34,988 nucleotides of DNA from an uncultured Lachnospiraceae bacterium (GCA_910587495.1 CAJUMT010000012.1:1-34988); one strand, 5' to 3'; shown: positions 14,683 to 23,966, counted from the first letter of the stretch. The notes: generated by a model not told the origin, from the sequence alone. Numbers and translations: made by a program.

Positions 14683-16995
14683 ATGGACACATCTGAAGTA
14701 TTAACTATGCCTGCGGTCACTCTGCGCGGATTGACGATCCTTCCGGAGATGATCACACATTTTGACGTAAGTCGCCCCAAATCCGTAAAGGCGGTAGAAA
14801 GTTCACTGATACAGGAACAAAAGTTATTTATTGTGACCCAGAAGGATCCGGATGTGGATGAACCGTCTCAGGATGAATTATTTGCCATGGGGACGGTAGT
14901 GGAGATTAAGCAGATTGTAAAAATGCCGCACAATATTTTGCGGGTATTGGTAGAAGGCCTGTATCGGGCAGAGCTGACCCATCTGGAAGGGGAAGAATAT
15001 CTGGAGGCCACTTTAGTTCGGTCGGATATGGAAGCATTTGTAAACCTGCCTGAGAGCGGAAAAGAGGCGATGCTTCGTAATCTGAAGGATATTTTTAAGA
15101 AATACTGTGACAATAATAAGATTGGAAAAGATATTGCGCGTCAGGTGATGGAAAGCGACGAGTTAGAACAACTGATTGTACAAGTAATGATACACACCCC
15201 CTTTAAGTGGGAACAGCAACAGAAGCTTTTGGAATCGGCAGGTTATCCGGAATGTTATGAAGCCTTGTGTATTATGCTGAATAATGAGATCGAGATTGAA
15301 CAGTTCAGAAAGAGCATACAGGACAAAGTAAAAGCACGGGTGGATAAAAATCAGAAAGAATATATCTTAAGGGAACAGATGAAAGTCATCCGGGAGGAAC
15401 TTGGCGACGAAGGCCCGGGCGCTGAAGCGGAGCAATTTCGTAAATCGGTGGAAGCGCTAGAAGCTCATCAGGAAGTGAAAGAGCGGATTGAAAAAGAGAT
15501 ACAGAGATTCTTAAACGCCGGGTCCAACTCGGCGGAAGCTTCCGTTATACGAGGATATATAGAAACTCTTTTGGATCTTCCTTGGGATAAAAAGAGCGAG
15601 GACCGACTGGATCTGAAAGTGGCGAAAAAGATATTGGAAAAAGAACATTATGGTCTGGAGAAGGTTAAAGAAAGAGTGTTGGAATTCCTGGCTGTCCGTC
15701 AGATGCTGGACGGCGGAGAAAGCCCGATCCTTTGTCTGGTAGGTCCGCCAGGAACCGGTAAAACTTCTGTGGCGCGTTCTATTGCGCATGCTTTAAATAA
15801 AAAATATGTTCGTATTTGTTTAGGCGGCGTACATGACGAGGCGGAAATTCGGGGGCACAGAAGGACTTATATCGGTGCTATGCCCGGAAGGATTGTGGAA
15901 GGTATTCGCCAGGCAGGGGTTAAGAATCCTCTGATGGTGTTAGATGAGATCGACAAAGTAGGAAGCGATCACAGAGGAGACACTTTCTCGGCTCTTTTGG
16001 AGGTTTTGGACAGCGAGCAGAACCGGAAATTCAGGGATCATTATGTGGAACTTCCGGTAGACCTGTCGGAGGTCATGTTTTTGTGTACGGCCAACGACGC
16101 TCAGACGATTCCCAGACCTTTACTGGATCGGATGGAAGTCATTGAGGTGAGCAGTTATACAGAGAATGAAAAGCTGCATATTGCAAAAGACCATCTGCTG
16201 CCCAAACAGATGAAACGGCATGGACTTAAAAAGAGCCAACTTCAGGTTAATGAAAAGGCTTTGGAGAAAATGATCCATCAGTATACCAGAGAAGCAGGTG
16301 TTCGGGGATTAGAGCGTAAAATTGCGGCAGTCTGCCGTAAAGCGGACAGGGAGATTCTGGAAGGCGACAAAAAATCCGTCCGCGTAACTCAGAAAAATCT
16401 TGAAAAATATTTGGGAAAGACCATTTATGAATCCCAGGAACGCAATGAAAAAGATGAAGTAGGCATTGTCAGAGGACTCGCCTGGACCAGCGTCGGAGGT
16501 GATACTTTGGAGATTGAAGTCAACCTGATGCCGGGGAAAGGAAATTTGGAATTGACCGGTCAGCTGGGGGATGTGATGCAGGAATCTGCCAAAGCGGGGA
16601 TAAGTTATATCCGTTCCGTCAGCGAAGGTTACGGTCTTAAAGAAAAATATTTTCAGGAGCATGATATCCATATTCATATTCCGGAAGGAGCGGTGCCTAA
16701 AGACGGACCTTCCGCCGGAATTACCATGGCGACAGCCATGCTCTCCGCCATATTGGAAAAACCGGTTCGGGCGGATGTGGCTATGACTGGAGAGATTACG
16801 CTAAGAGGAAGAGTGCTTCCCATCGGTGGACTGAAAGAAAAACTTCTTGCTGCCAGAAGTGCTGGAATGAACCTCGTCATTGTGCCGGAAAAAAATCGGC
16901 GGGATGTGGAAGAGCTGTCCGATGAGATTACCGGCGGAATGAAGATGGTTTATGCAAAGACTATGGAGGAAGTGCTTACACATGCATTTGTATAG
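14683..16995 (+). CDS. lon: ATP-dependent protease La
   Basis: 770 residues, full length for LonA. The N-terminal substrate domain (1-205) begins with MPAVTLRGLTILPEM. The AAA+ domain has Walker A GPPGTGKT (354-361) and Walker B MVLDEIDKVG. The C-terminal protease has the catalytic dyad Ser677 (PKDGPSAG) and Lys720 (GGLKEKLL). Lon degrades misfolded and regulatory proteins. GGAGG precedes the ATG. The stop is followed within 12 bases by engB, so they share an operon. Confidence 0.98.
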   Translation: MDTSEVLTMPAVTLRGLTILPEMITHFDVSRPKSVKAVESSLIQEQKLFIVTQKDPDVDEPSQDELFAMGTVVEIKQIVKMPHNILRVLVEGLYRAELTHLEGEEYLEATLVRSDMEAFVNLPESGKEAMLRNLKDIFKKYCDNNKIGKDIARQVMESDELEQLIVQVMIHTPFKWEQQQKLLESAGYPECYEALCIMLNNEIEIEQFRKSIQDKVKARVDKNQKEYILREQMKVIREELGDEGPGAEAEQFRKSVEALEAHQEVKERIEKEIQRFLNAGSNSAEASVIRGYIETLLDLPWDKKSEDRLDLKVAKKILEKEHYGLEKVKERVLEFLAVRQMLDGGESPILCLVGPPGTGKTSVARSIAHALNKKYVRICLGGVHDEAEIRGHRRTYIGAMPGRIVEGIRQAGVKNPLMVLDEIDKVGSDHRGDTFSALLEVLDSEQNRKFRDHYVELPVDLSEVMFLCTANDAQTIPRPLLDRMEVIEVSSYTENEKLHIAKDHLLPKQMKRHGLKKSQLQVNEKALEKMIHQYTREAGVRGLERKIAAVCRKADREILEGDKKSVRVTQKNLEKYLGKTIYESQERNEKDEVGIVRGLAWTSVGGDTLEIEVNLMPGKGNLELTGQLGDVMQESAKAGISYIRSVSEGYGLKEKYFQEHDIHIHIPEGAVPKDGPSAGITMATAMLSAILEKPVRADVAMTGEITLRGRVLPIGGLKEKLLAARSAGMNLVIVPEKNRRDVEELSDEITGGMKMVYAKTMEEVLTHAFV

Positions 16996-17007
16996 AATGA
17001 GGTTGAT

Positions 17008-17604
17008 ATGGTAATTAGACAAGTAGAACTGGAAACAGTATGCGGAATCACCAGTAAGCTTCCCCAAAATACAAAGCCTGAGGTGGCTTTTGCAGGAAAG
17101 TCTAACGTAGGAAAATCATCTTTGATCAACGGACTTTTGAATCGGAAATCCCTGGCCAGGACTTCTTCCCAGCCAGGGAAAACGCAGACAATCAATTTTT
17201 ATAATGTGAATCAGCAGGTCTATCTGGTAGATTTGCCGGGGTACGGCTATGCCAGGGCCAGTGAAGAGATTAAAGCTAAATGGGGAAAGATGATTGAAAA
17301 TTATCTGCATACGTCAAAGCAGTTAAAGGCTGTGTTTCTTCTAGTTGATATTCGACATGAGCCGTCTGCCAACGATAAAGATATGTACAATTGGATCGTT
17401 CATCAGGGATATGAGCCAATTATTATTGCCACAAAGCTGGATAAAATCAAAAAAAGTCAGGTTGCAAAGCATTTAAAGATGCTGAAAGACGGCTTATGCC
17501 CGGTCAAGGGCACCCGGTTTGTGTCTTTCTCTGCCCAGACAAAGCAGGGAAAAGAAGAAATATGGGAGATCATTGACAGTTTTGCGGAGGAATCATTCCT
17601 ATGA
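17008..17604 (+). CDS. engB: ribosome biogenesis GTPase EngB (YsxC/YihA)
   Basis: 198 residues, a single TRAFAC GTPase domain. G1 is GKSNVGKS (30-37), the G2 region is GKTQTINFY, G3 is DLPG (75-78), G4 is TKLD (142-145) and the G5 region is FVSFSAQT. EngB helps late assembly of the large ribosomal subunit. The lon-engB pairing is common in Clostridia and Bacilli. Its stop overlaps the next start by four bases (ATGA). Confidence 0.97.
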   Translation: MVIRQVELETVCGITSKLPQNTKPEVAFAGKSNVGKSSLINGLLNRKSLARTSSQPGKTQTINFYNVNQQVYLVDLPGYGYARASEEIKAKWGKMIENYLHTSKQLKAVFLLVDIRHEPSANDKDMYNWIVHQGYEPIIIATKLDKIKKSQVAKHLKMLKDGLCPVKGTRFVSFSAQTKQGKEEIWEIIDSFAEESFL

Positions 17605-18752
17605 GTAAAGAATCTTATGAAGAAACGAAGAACGTGCCGTCTGGCGCGAATGTGTGGAAAAATTTGTTGAATATAAGTATATTTGCGGCGGAAATTCTGT
17701 TGCTTATATTTGCGGTTCCTCCGCTGGCGCGTTTTTTCTTTCCGGTCATTGTAGGGTGGATCATTGCCCAAATGGCCAACCCGTTAGTGCGTTTTCTGGA
17801 AAAACACCTGCATATTGTGCGCAGGCACAGTTCTTTTGGAATTATATTTGGCGTGATTTTTTTGATCGTGCTTGCCTGTTATAATGTTGCTTTGTGGGTG
17901 ATAAAAGAATCGGGAGAACTGATTACCCGCCTTCCTGTGTACTATCAGGCATTGGTGGAGGGGCTGGACAAGATCGCTGAGAATCTCCAGGGGATCGCTT
18001 CTAAGATGCCGCCGGAAACCCGGGAAAAAATTGCGGGGATCACGGAACATTTTACAGATTATCTGGGACAGCTGATCAGTAATTTGGGTGGAGGTACGGT
18101 GGAAGCAGCCGGTAATATGGCGAAGAACATTCCGTCGCTTTTGGTTTCGTTTTTGTTTATGCTGCTTTTCGCTTATTTTTTTATTGCCCAGCGGGATCGG
18201 GTTCATAGAATTGCAAAAAGCCTGATTCCGGAAGATATCAGAAACAGGCTTAAGATGGTGTGGGCCAATATGAAGTATGCGGTAGGCGGATATTTCAGAG
18301 CACAGTTTAAGATCATGGGGATTGTGGCTGCGATTCTGGCCGTGGGATTTTTGTTTATGAGGATTGATTATGCCGTGCTGATTGCGGCAGTGATTGCGCT
18401 TCTTGATTTTTTGCCCATGCTGGGAACCGGAACAGTACTGCTTCCGTGGGCGCTGTTCTGCGCTTTAAGCGACGGGCTGCCAAGAGCAGCAGGGCTTTTG
18501 CTTCTATATGTAATTACGCAGGTAACCAGACAGCTGATTCAGCCAAAGATGGTAGGAGACAGTATTGGAATCGATACGCTGACCACGCTGTTTTTGCTGT
18601 TTATTGGATATCGCCTGTCGGGGATCATCGGTATGATCATTGCGGTTCCGGCAGGGCTGATTTTGATACAGCTATATGAGGCAGGCGCTTTTGAAAATGT
18701 GATCAAAAATATCCGGGAACTGGCAGAGGCAATCCGATCCTGGAGGTCATAA
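17601..18752 (+). CDS. AI-2E family transporter (DUF20 permease)
   Basis: 383 residues with about seven to eight membrane segments: two near 25-55, one near 75-95, then a long soluble loop with LPVYYQALVEGLDKIAENLQG, a helix at 180-200 and a cluster between 240 and 360. The C-terminal signature LLDFLPMLGTGTVLLPWAL followed by QLIQPKMVGDSIGI is typical of the YtvI/PerM family. Although named after autoinducer-2 export, members include ion antiporters and sporulation proteins such as YtvI, so the substrate is uncertain. It is translationally coupled to engB, and its 3' end overlaps the convergent DUF4364 gene by six bases. Confidence 0.92.
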   Translation: MSKESYEETKNVPSGANVWKNLLNISIFAAEILLLIFAVPPLARFFFPVIVGWIIAQMANPLVRFLEKHLHIVRRHSSFGIIFGVIFLIVLACYNVALWVIKESGELITRLPVYYQALVEGLDKIAENLQGIASKMPPETREKIAGITEHFTDYLGQLISNLGGGTVEAAGNMAKNIPSLLVSFLFMLLFAYFFIAQRDRVHRIAKSLIPEDIRNRLKMVWANMKYAVGGYFRAQFKIMGIVAAILAVGFLFMRIDYAVLIAAVIALLDFLPMLGTGTVLLPWALFCALSDGLPRAAGLLLLYVITQVTRQLIQPKMVGDSIGIDTLTTLFLLFIGYRLSGIIGMIIAVPAGLILIQLYEAGAFENVIKNIRELAEAIRSWRS

Positions 18753-19259
18753 CAGTTCTTTCATCACATACGCGTAGACTTCCTGGCTCTTTCTCTGCCA
18801 GTTGGCGCATATGGAGGCGGCTTCTTTTTGAGAAGGCACAGAGAGAGTCAGGTCGATCAAAACAGATTCCTGTTCGCGGACCTGACAGCGAACCAGGTAA
18901 TCGCTTCCGCTGCCGGGATAATAATCTGCTGTGGTGGACAGCTCATTTTGAATTTCCAGTTTATTTTCTTTTATATAATCCTGTATATCTTTACAGATGG
19001 CTCCTGTGAGCTTACTGCCTAAATAGTCCAGCGTGTTTTTTCCGTTTTCTGTGATTTTGTACAGAGTGCTGTTGGCTTTGGTAAGGGACGTCACATGACC
19101 GGTCTGCGCCATTTCGGATAAGGCCTGCTGAAGGGAAAAGTAGTTGGTATAGCTTTTTTCCAGGATAAAATCCGAGATGCGGGAGTTGGACAGCGGGGAG
19201 TCTGATAATTCCAGCATTTTCAGGATGATCAGCTTGTAGAGAGTCAGTGTTTCAGCCAT
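18747..19259 (-). CDS. DUF4364 family protein (winged-helix-like)
   Basis: 170 residues from the ATG at 19259, which has AAGGAG just upstream; a longer frame from 19376 would run inside the preceding gene and is rejected. The N-terminal 90 residues look like a winged helix: LYKLIILKMLELSDSPLSN, then FSLQQALSEMAQTGHV, a recognition-helix-like segment. The family is common in Clostridia and its function is not established; a transcription regulator is likely. The start overlaps the stop of the radical SAM gene, so the two are coupled. Confidence 0.88.
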   Translation of the reverse strand: MAETLTLYKLIILKMLELSDSPLSNSRISDFILEKSYTNYFSLQQALSEMAQTGHVTSLTKANSTLYKITENGKNTLDYLGSKLTGAICKDIQDYIKENKLEIQNELSTTADYYPGSGSDYLVRCQVREQESVLIDLTLSVPSQKEAASICANWQRKSQEVYAYVMKELL

Positions 19260-20202
19260 ATTCGTTCTCCTTATTTTCACTTTTATAATATTTACCCTGC
19301 CAGGTATCCTGTGCCCGAAAATGTTTGTGGATGGTATTGAGTACCTGGCGCTTTGCGCTGCTCCATAAAGGGGCAATCAAAAGTTCTTTCGGGCCGTCGC
19401 CGGTCAGGCGGTGGACAACAATGTCCGGGCGCAGCATTTGTATGCAGGAGATGATCATGTCCACATATTCCTCTAAAGTAAAAACTGGAAAAGGATTTTT
19501 TTCATAGTAAAGCGCCAGGTCTGTCCCTTTTAAGATATGCAGAAGCTGGAGCTTTATGCCCTGGATATCCTGCATGTTTAAATATTGTATGGTTTCAAGC
19601 ATCCGTTTTTTATCTTCTCTTGGGAGTCCTAAAATTACATGGGTGATAACTTCAATGCCGCAAAAACGGAGTCTGGAAACCGCGTCGGTAAATACAGGAA
19701 GGCTGTAGCCTCTTCGGATAAAAGAGGCGGTGTCCTCGTGGATGGTTTGAAGTCCCAGCTCGACCCATACTGGTTTGATTCGGTTTAACTCAGAGAGAAG
19801 CTTAAGGACGTCGGGTTCCAGACAGTCAGGTCTGGTGGCAATGGACAAAAGAACGATCTCCGGGCGGGAGATTGCTTCTGTGAATACTTTGCGCAGATAC
19901 GAAACGGGCGCGTAGGTGTTGGTATAAGCCTGGAAGTAAGCGATGTATTTGCTGACAGGGCGTTTCGCGGCAAGCTTTTGCCTGCCGGTTTCGATCTGCT
20001 GCGAGATGGAGAGAGCAGGATCAGGGGCAAAATCTCCGGAACCGTTTCCGCTGCAGAAGATACAGCCTCCGTATCCGATTCGTCCGTCCCGGTTCGGACA
20101 GGTCATACCGGCGTTTAAAGCCAGGCGATAGATTTTTTCGTGAAAATGTTTTTTCAGTTCATAGTCAAGAGAGTGGTACGGTTTATCATTCCATAATTTC
20201 AT
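19252..20202 (-). CDS. TIGR01212 family radical SAM protein (YhcC-like)
   Basis: 316 residues. The iron-sulfur cysteines are Cys35, Cys47 and Cys50 in CPNRDGRIGYGGCIFC, the long-spaced motif of this family instead of plain CxxxCxxC. Further family marks are YFQAYTNTYAP, SIATRPDCL, WVELGLQTIHEDTA and HVILGLPRED. The fold is an Elp3/HemN-like radical SAM barrel. The reaction of YhcC-type proteins was long unassigned, so no product is given here. It is the first gene of a two-gene minus-strand operon with DUF4364. Confidence 0.93.
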   Translation of the reverse strand: MKLWNDKPYHSLDYELKKHFHEKIYRLALNAGMTCPNRDGRIGYGGCIFCSGNGSGDFAPDPALSISQQIETGRQKLAAKRPVSKYIAYFQAYTNTYAPVSYLRKVFTEAISRPEIVLLSIATRPDCLEPDVLKLLSELNRIKPVWVELGLQTIHEDTASFIRRGYSLPVFTDAVSRLRFCGIEVITHVILGLPREDKKRMLETIQYLNMQDIQGIKLQLLHILKGTDLALYYEKNPFPVFTLEEYVDMIISCIQMLRPDIVVHRLTGDGPKELLIAPLWSSAKRQVLNTIHKHFRAQDTWQGKYYKSENKENEYG

Positions 20203-20279
20203 TCTCTCAATCTATCACAGGAATTGGTAAAAATCAATAATTTCATCAAAAATCCCTTTTCATTTCAGAACAAAGATAG

Positions 20280-20380
20280 TATACTGATATAGATTCGTAA
20301 AAAAGTATCTGCCTGGTCTGGCAGAGGCTTCCCCAGTGAAAAGCAACAGGAACGAACAGAGAGTATGACAGGAGGAATCT
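20280..20380 (+). promoter_or_regulatory. rho promoter and leader
   Basis: TATACT at 20280-20285 is the likely -10 box; the -35 (TTTTCA, 20257-20262) is weak. The roughly 90-base leader holds one small hairpin, TCTGCC-TGGTCT-GGCAGA (20308-20325), and a stretch with few G residues. rho is often autoregulated through its leader; whether this one is cannot be told. Confidence 0.4.
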
Positions 20381-21724
20381 ATGAGCAATAGTAATATGAG
20401 AGAGAAGTATGAGTCGCTTTCCTTAGCGGTATTAAGGGATGTGGCTAAGAACCGTGGGATTAAGGGGACTTCCGCTATGAGAAAAGAGGCAGTGATTGAA
20501 GTGATGCTTGCGGAAGACGAGAAAGCTGCGGCGACGGAAGCTGTCAGGACACAGGCGGCTGAGAATGGCAAGACCATGCAGGATATGGAACAGTTAGACA
20601 GCGGTCAGACCATACAGGGGATATTGGAAGTGATGGCGGACGGATTCGGATTTATAAGAAGCGATCATTATCTGCCAGGCGAAAATGATGTATATGTATC
20701 TCCTTCGCAGATTCGCCGGTTTGGCTTGAAGACGGGCGATATCGTGGCGGGCAACACAAAAGTTAAAACAGAAAAAGAGAAATTTTGCGCGTTGCTTTAT
20801 GTGAAAAGCGTAAACGGACTGCATCCGGAGGCCAATGCAAAACGACCGAATTTTGAAGATTTGACGCCGATCTTTCCTAACGAGCGTATCAGGTTGGAAC
20901 GTGCAGGCGGAAGTCTGGCTATGCGTATTGTGGATGAAATTGCACCTATAGGTAAAGGACAGCGCGGTATGATCGTGTCTCCGCCTAAAGCAGGTAAAAC
21001 TACGCTTTTAAAAGACGTGGCGAAATCTATCACAAAAAACAATCCGGAGATGTATCTGATTATCCTTTTGATCGATGAGCGTCCGGAAGAAGTCACGGAT
21101 GTGAAAGAAGCTATAGAAGGAAAGAATGTGGAAGTGGTATATTCCACTTTTGATGAGCTGGCAGAACGGCATAAACGGGTGTCCGAGATGGTTATAGAGC
21201 GGGCAAAACGTCTGGTGGAGAGCGGCAGAGACGTGGCGATTCTCTTAGACAGCATTACCCGTCTGGCTCGCGCATATAATCTGACTGTTCCGCCCAGCGG
21301 ACGTACCTTATCGGGAGGTCTTGACCCGGCGGCGCTCCATATGCCCAAGAGATTCTTCGGCGCAGCCAGAAATATGCGTGAGGGAGGGAGTCTTACGATT
21401 CTTGCTACCGCTTTGGTGGATACCGGAAGCAAAATGGATGACGTGGTTTACGAAGAATTTAAAAGTACTGGCAATATGGAATTGGTGCTTGACAGAAAGC
21501 TGTCGGAGAAGCGGGTATTCCCTGCCATAGATATTCCTAAATCCAGCACCAGAAGAGAAGACCTTTTGCTGAACGCAGAAGAACAACAGGCCATGGATAA
21601 TATTCGCAAAGCTTTAAACGGTATGAAACCTGATGATGCAGTGGAGACGGTGCTGAATTTATTTGCCCGCACCAGAAATAATGAAGAATTTGTTCAGAAT
21701 GTGAAGAAAACACAATTTTTCTAA
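20381..21724 (+). CDS. rho: transcription termination factor Rho
   Basis: 447 residues, about 28 longer than E. coli Rho. Residues 8-46 are the Rho N-terminal helical domain (LSLAVLRDVAKNRGIKG). Residues 47-76 are a charged, Ala/Gln-rich insertion. The RNA-binding OSB domain has RNP1-like DGFGFIRSD (87-95). The ATPase has Walker A PPKAGKTT (201-208), Walker B ILLIDERPEEVTD and the Q/R loops near SGGLDPAALHMPKRFFGAARN. Rho threads untranslated RNA and ends transcription. AGGAGG precedes the ATG. Confidence 0.98.
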   Translation: MSNSNMREKYESLSLAVLRDVAKNRGIKGTSAMRKEAVIEVMLAEDEKAAATEAVRTQAAENGKTMQDMEQLDSGQTIQGILEVMADGFGFIRSDHYLPGENDVYVSPSQIRRFGLKTGDIVAGNTKVKTEKEKFCALLYVKSVNGLHPEANAKRPNFEDLTPIFPNERIRLERAGGSLAMRIVDEIAPIGKGQRGMIVSPPKAGKTTLLKDVAKSITKNNPEMYLIILLIDERPEEVTDVKEAIEGKNVEVVYSTFDELAERHKRVSEMVIERAKRLVESGRDVAILLDSITRLARAYNLTVPPSGRTLSGGLDPAALHMPKRFFGAARNMREGGSLTILATALVDTGSKMDDVVYEEFKSTGNMELVLDRKLSEKRVFPAIDIPKSSTRREDLLLNAEEQQAMDNIRKALNGMKPDDAVETVLNLFARTRNNEEFVQNVKKTQFF

Positions 21725-21730
21725 AAAAGC

Positions 21731-21759
21731 TTGCAACGGCATATTTCCTATGTTATAAT
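21731..21759 (+). promoter_or_regulatory. promoter of rpmE
   Basis: TTGCAA (21731-21736) and TATAAT (21754-21759) with a 17-base spacer, placed directly after the rho stop. It gives rpmE a separate transcript with a leader of about 130 bases. Confidence 0.75.
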
Positions 21760-21762
21760 TGT

Positions 21763-21898
21763 GAAGCTAATGTAAGGAAGAACTGCAGGGACTTGCAGGG
21801 TTAGCCCGGGATAGCTTGCCGTGGATCTACCGGAGCGGCATTGGCCGGGAATCGGCAAAAAGCCGGAAGTTCACGAATCCATAAGAGAGGTGAAAAGT
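21763..21898 (+). ncRNA. structured 5' leader of rpmE, candidate L31 autoregulatory leader
   Basis: AAGCTA (21763-21768) pairs with TAGCTT (21812-21817), enclosing a smaller CTGCA/TGCAG hairpin. A second long-range stem is formed by CGTGGA and TTCACG (about 21820-21876). Inside it lie GC-rich arms, including CGGC-AAAAA-GCCG. Such two-domain folding in front of a ribosomal protein gene fits a leader bound by its own product. L31 leader classes have been proposed in Firmicutes, but I cannot check the match to a model. Confidence 0.5.
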
Positions 21899-22102
21899 AT
21901 GAGAGAAGGAATCCATCCTGAGTATCATCAGGCAACGGTGACATGTAACTGCGGGAATACATTTGTGACCGGCTCTACGAAGAAAGACATCCATGTTGAG
22001 ATTTGCTCCAAATGCCATTCTTTCTATACGGGACAGCAGAAAGCAGCAGTTGCCCGCGGACGCATTGACAAGTTCAATCGTAAATATGGTATCAGCAAAT
22101 AG
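21899..22102 (+). CDS. rpmE: 50S ribosomal protein L31 (zinc-binding form)
   Basis: 67 residues from the ATG at 21899, which has AGAGGTG upstream; the longer frame from 21821 runs through the structured leader and is rejected. The four zinc ligands are present in TCNCGNTF and EICSKCHSF, making this the C+ (zinc-containing) L31. IHPEYHQATVTC is the usual N-terminus. The protein bridges the two ribosomal subunits. Confidence 0.97.
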   Translation: MREGIHPEYHQATVTCNCGNTFVTGSTKKDIHVEICSKCHSFYTGQQKAAVARGRIDKFNRKYGISK

Positions 22103-22116
22103 GCTTGCTAAGAGTA

Positions 22117-22150
22117 AGGTTGAGGTTATGAATAATCTCAACCTGTTTTA
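22117..22150 (+). terminator. Rho-independent terminator after rpmE
   Basis: AGGTTGAGGTT (22117-22127) pairs with AATCTCAACCT (22134-22144), with one G-U pair, followed by GTTTTA. Confidence 0.8.
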
Positions 22151-22183
22151 ATAATACGCACAAACGAAAGGAAGAAATAAAAG

Positions 22184-23146
22184 TTGAAACCATCAGGAAT
22201 AGGCGGCCAGGCAGTGCTTGAAGGCATTATGATGAAAAATAAAGAGCAATATAGTGTGGCTGTGAGAAAACCGGACGGGGAGATAGAGGTATACAAAAAC
22301 GAGCATGCGGGCATTGCCGGCAGTCATGCCTGGGCAAAATTTCCGCTGGTCCGGGGCGTGGTGAATTTTATAGATTCCCTGGTTCTTGGCATGGAGACGC
22401 TGACGTATTCCGCCAGTTTTTATGACGAGGAAGAAAATGAGGAACCGGGAAAGCTGGAACGCTTTCTTGTGAAAATATTTGGAGAGAAGGCTGAGAAGGT
22501 GGTTATGGGCTGCACAGTGGCCTTTTCTGTCATTATGGCCGTGGGTATATTTATGATCCTTCCGTATTTTATATCAGGTCTTTTCGAGGACTACATTGTG
22601 AGCAATACCCTTTTGGCCGTTCTTGAAGGTATGATCCGCCTGAGCCTTTTTACACTTTATGTAGTATTGATTTCATCTATGAAAGATATCAGACGCGTAT
22701 ATATGTATCATGGGGCGGAACATAAATGTATCAACTGTATTGAGCGCGGAAGAGAATTAAATGTCAAAAATGTTCGTAAAAGTTCCCGCTATCATGCCAG
22801 ATGCGGCACCAGTTTTATGTTTATCGTTATGATCATCAGCATTATTTTCTTTATTTTTATACGGGTAGAGTCTCCTGTGCTGCGGGTGTTGTTCAGGGTA
22901 CTTTTGATTCCGGTAATCGCAGGTGTATCCTATGAATTTATTCGTCTGGCCGGAAGGAGTGATAATCCGTTTGTATGGTTTTTAAGTTTGCCGGGAAAGG
23001 GAATGCAGAAGCTGACCACGAAAGAACCGGATGATCAGATGATCGAGGTGGCTATTGCCGCGGTGGAGGCGGTATTTGACTGGAGATCTTTTTTGGGCTA
23101 TACCTGTGAGGAAGGAAGTAAAGACAGTGACGTGCAGGACGTTTAA
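22184..23146 (+). CDS. DUF1385 family membrane protein
   Basis: 320 residues beginning with TTG at 22184; AAAGGAAG lies about ten bases upstream and the reading starts with the family signature KPSGIGGQAVLEGIMMKN. Four membrane helices are likely, near 108-130, 136-160, 207-230 and 235-255. Between them lies the conserved YHGAEHKCINCIERG (about 180-195), whose His, Glu and Cys residues could bind metal. The family has no settled function but is nearly always found between rpmE and prmC/prfA in Clostridia. It overlaps prmC by 20 bases. Confidence 0.9.
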   Translation: MKPSGIGGQAVLEGIMMKNKEQYSVAVRKPDGEIEVYKNEHAGIAGSHAWAKFPLVRGVVNFIDSLVLGMETLTYSASFYDEEENEEPGKLERFLVKIFGEKAEKVVMGCTVAFSVIMAVGIFMILPYFISGLFEDYIVSNTLLAVLEGMIRLSLFTLYVVLISSMKDIRRVYMYHGAEHKCINCIERGRELNVKNVRKSSRYHARCGTSFMFIVMIISIIFFIFIRVESPVLRVLFRVLLIPVIAGVSYEFIRLAGRSDNPFVWFLSLPGKGMQKLTTKEPDDQMIEVAIAAVEAVFDWRSFLGYTCEEGSKDSDVQDV

Positions 23147-23966
23147 AGAGCTTCTGGACTATGGGAAAGAGACGCTGAAAAAAGTCGGTATCAGGGAATG
23201 GGAACTGGATGCATGGTATCTGCTGGAACATGTAAGCGGATGTACAAGAAGCAGTTATTTTCTGCATCCTGAGCAAAAGACGACAGACTTACAGGAAAAG
23301 CAGTATAGAGAATTGATACGAAAGAGGAGCAGCCATATTCCTTTGCAGTACTTGACAGGCAGTCAGGAATTTATGGGGCTTCCTTTCTGCGTCAATGAGC
23401 ATGTGCTAATTCCACGCCAGGACACTGAGATTCTGGTGGAGACTGCGCTTTCTTATATACAGCCGGGGATGCATATTCTGGATCTGTGTACGGGTTCAGG
23501 ATGTATCCTTCTTAGTATTTTGAAACTAAAGCAGGGTGTTACGGGTACAGGATCGGATCTGTCAAAAAAAGCTCTGGAGGTGGCAAGAACCAATCAGGAG
23601 CGTCTAAACGTGCAGGCTCGGTTTTGCTTAAGCGACCTGTTTACAAAAATAGAAGGAAATTATGACTGCATCCTGTCCAACCCTCCATATATTCCGGATG
23701 CTGTTGTAAACACCCTGATGGAAGAAGTACGGGATTATGAACCGCGTATGGCGCTTTGCGGAGGAGAAGACGGCCTTAAGTATTACAAAGAGATAATAAA
23801 GATGAGTCCTGGTTTTTTAAGACCGGCCGGGATGTTGTTTTTAGAGATAGGATATGATCAGGCGGAAGCGGTCAGGATGTTGATGGAAAGGTCCTTTGAT
23901 AAAATATCTGTGGTAAAAGATTTATCGGGGCATGACCGGGTGATATATGGAAGCTTGATGCCATAG
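23127..23966 (+). CDS. prmC: peptide chain release factor N5-glutamine methyltransferase
   Basis: 279 residues using GTG at 23127, which has GGAAGGAAG upstream; this gives MTCRTFKELL, a normal PrmC start. A longer frame from 23055 would sit inside DUF1385. The SAM-binding loop is DLCTGSG (119-125) and the catalytic NPPY is at 185-188. PrmC methylates the glutamine of the GGQ motif in release factors; its substrate gene prfA follows 17 bases later. IPRQDTE is also a family mark. Confidence 0.95.
   Translation: MTCRTFKELLDYGKETLKKVGIREWELDAWYLLEHVSGCTRSSYFLHPEQKTTDLQEKQYRELIRKRSSHIPLQYLTGSQEFMGLPFCVNEHVLIPRQDTEILVETALSYIQPGMHILDLCTGSGCILLSILKLKQGVTGTGSDLSKKALEVARTNQERLNVQARFCLSDLFTKIEGNYDCILSNPPYIPDAVVNTLMEEVRDYEPRMALCGGEDGLKYYKEIIKMSPGFLRPAGMLFLEIGYDQAEAVRMLMERSFDKISVVKDLSGHDRVIYGSLMP

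Noticed and set aside
19260..19376. Longer start for DUF4364 at 19376
   Set aside because: It would overlap the radical SAM gene by more than 100 bases; ATG 19259 has AAGGAG and the normal overlap.
20797..21432. 211-codon minus-strand open frame opposite rho
   Set aside because: It is a shadow of rho; the composition is Ser/Arg-rich with no recognisable domain.
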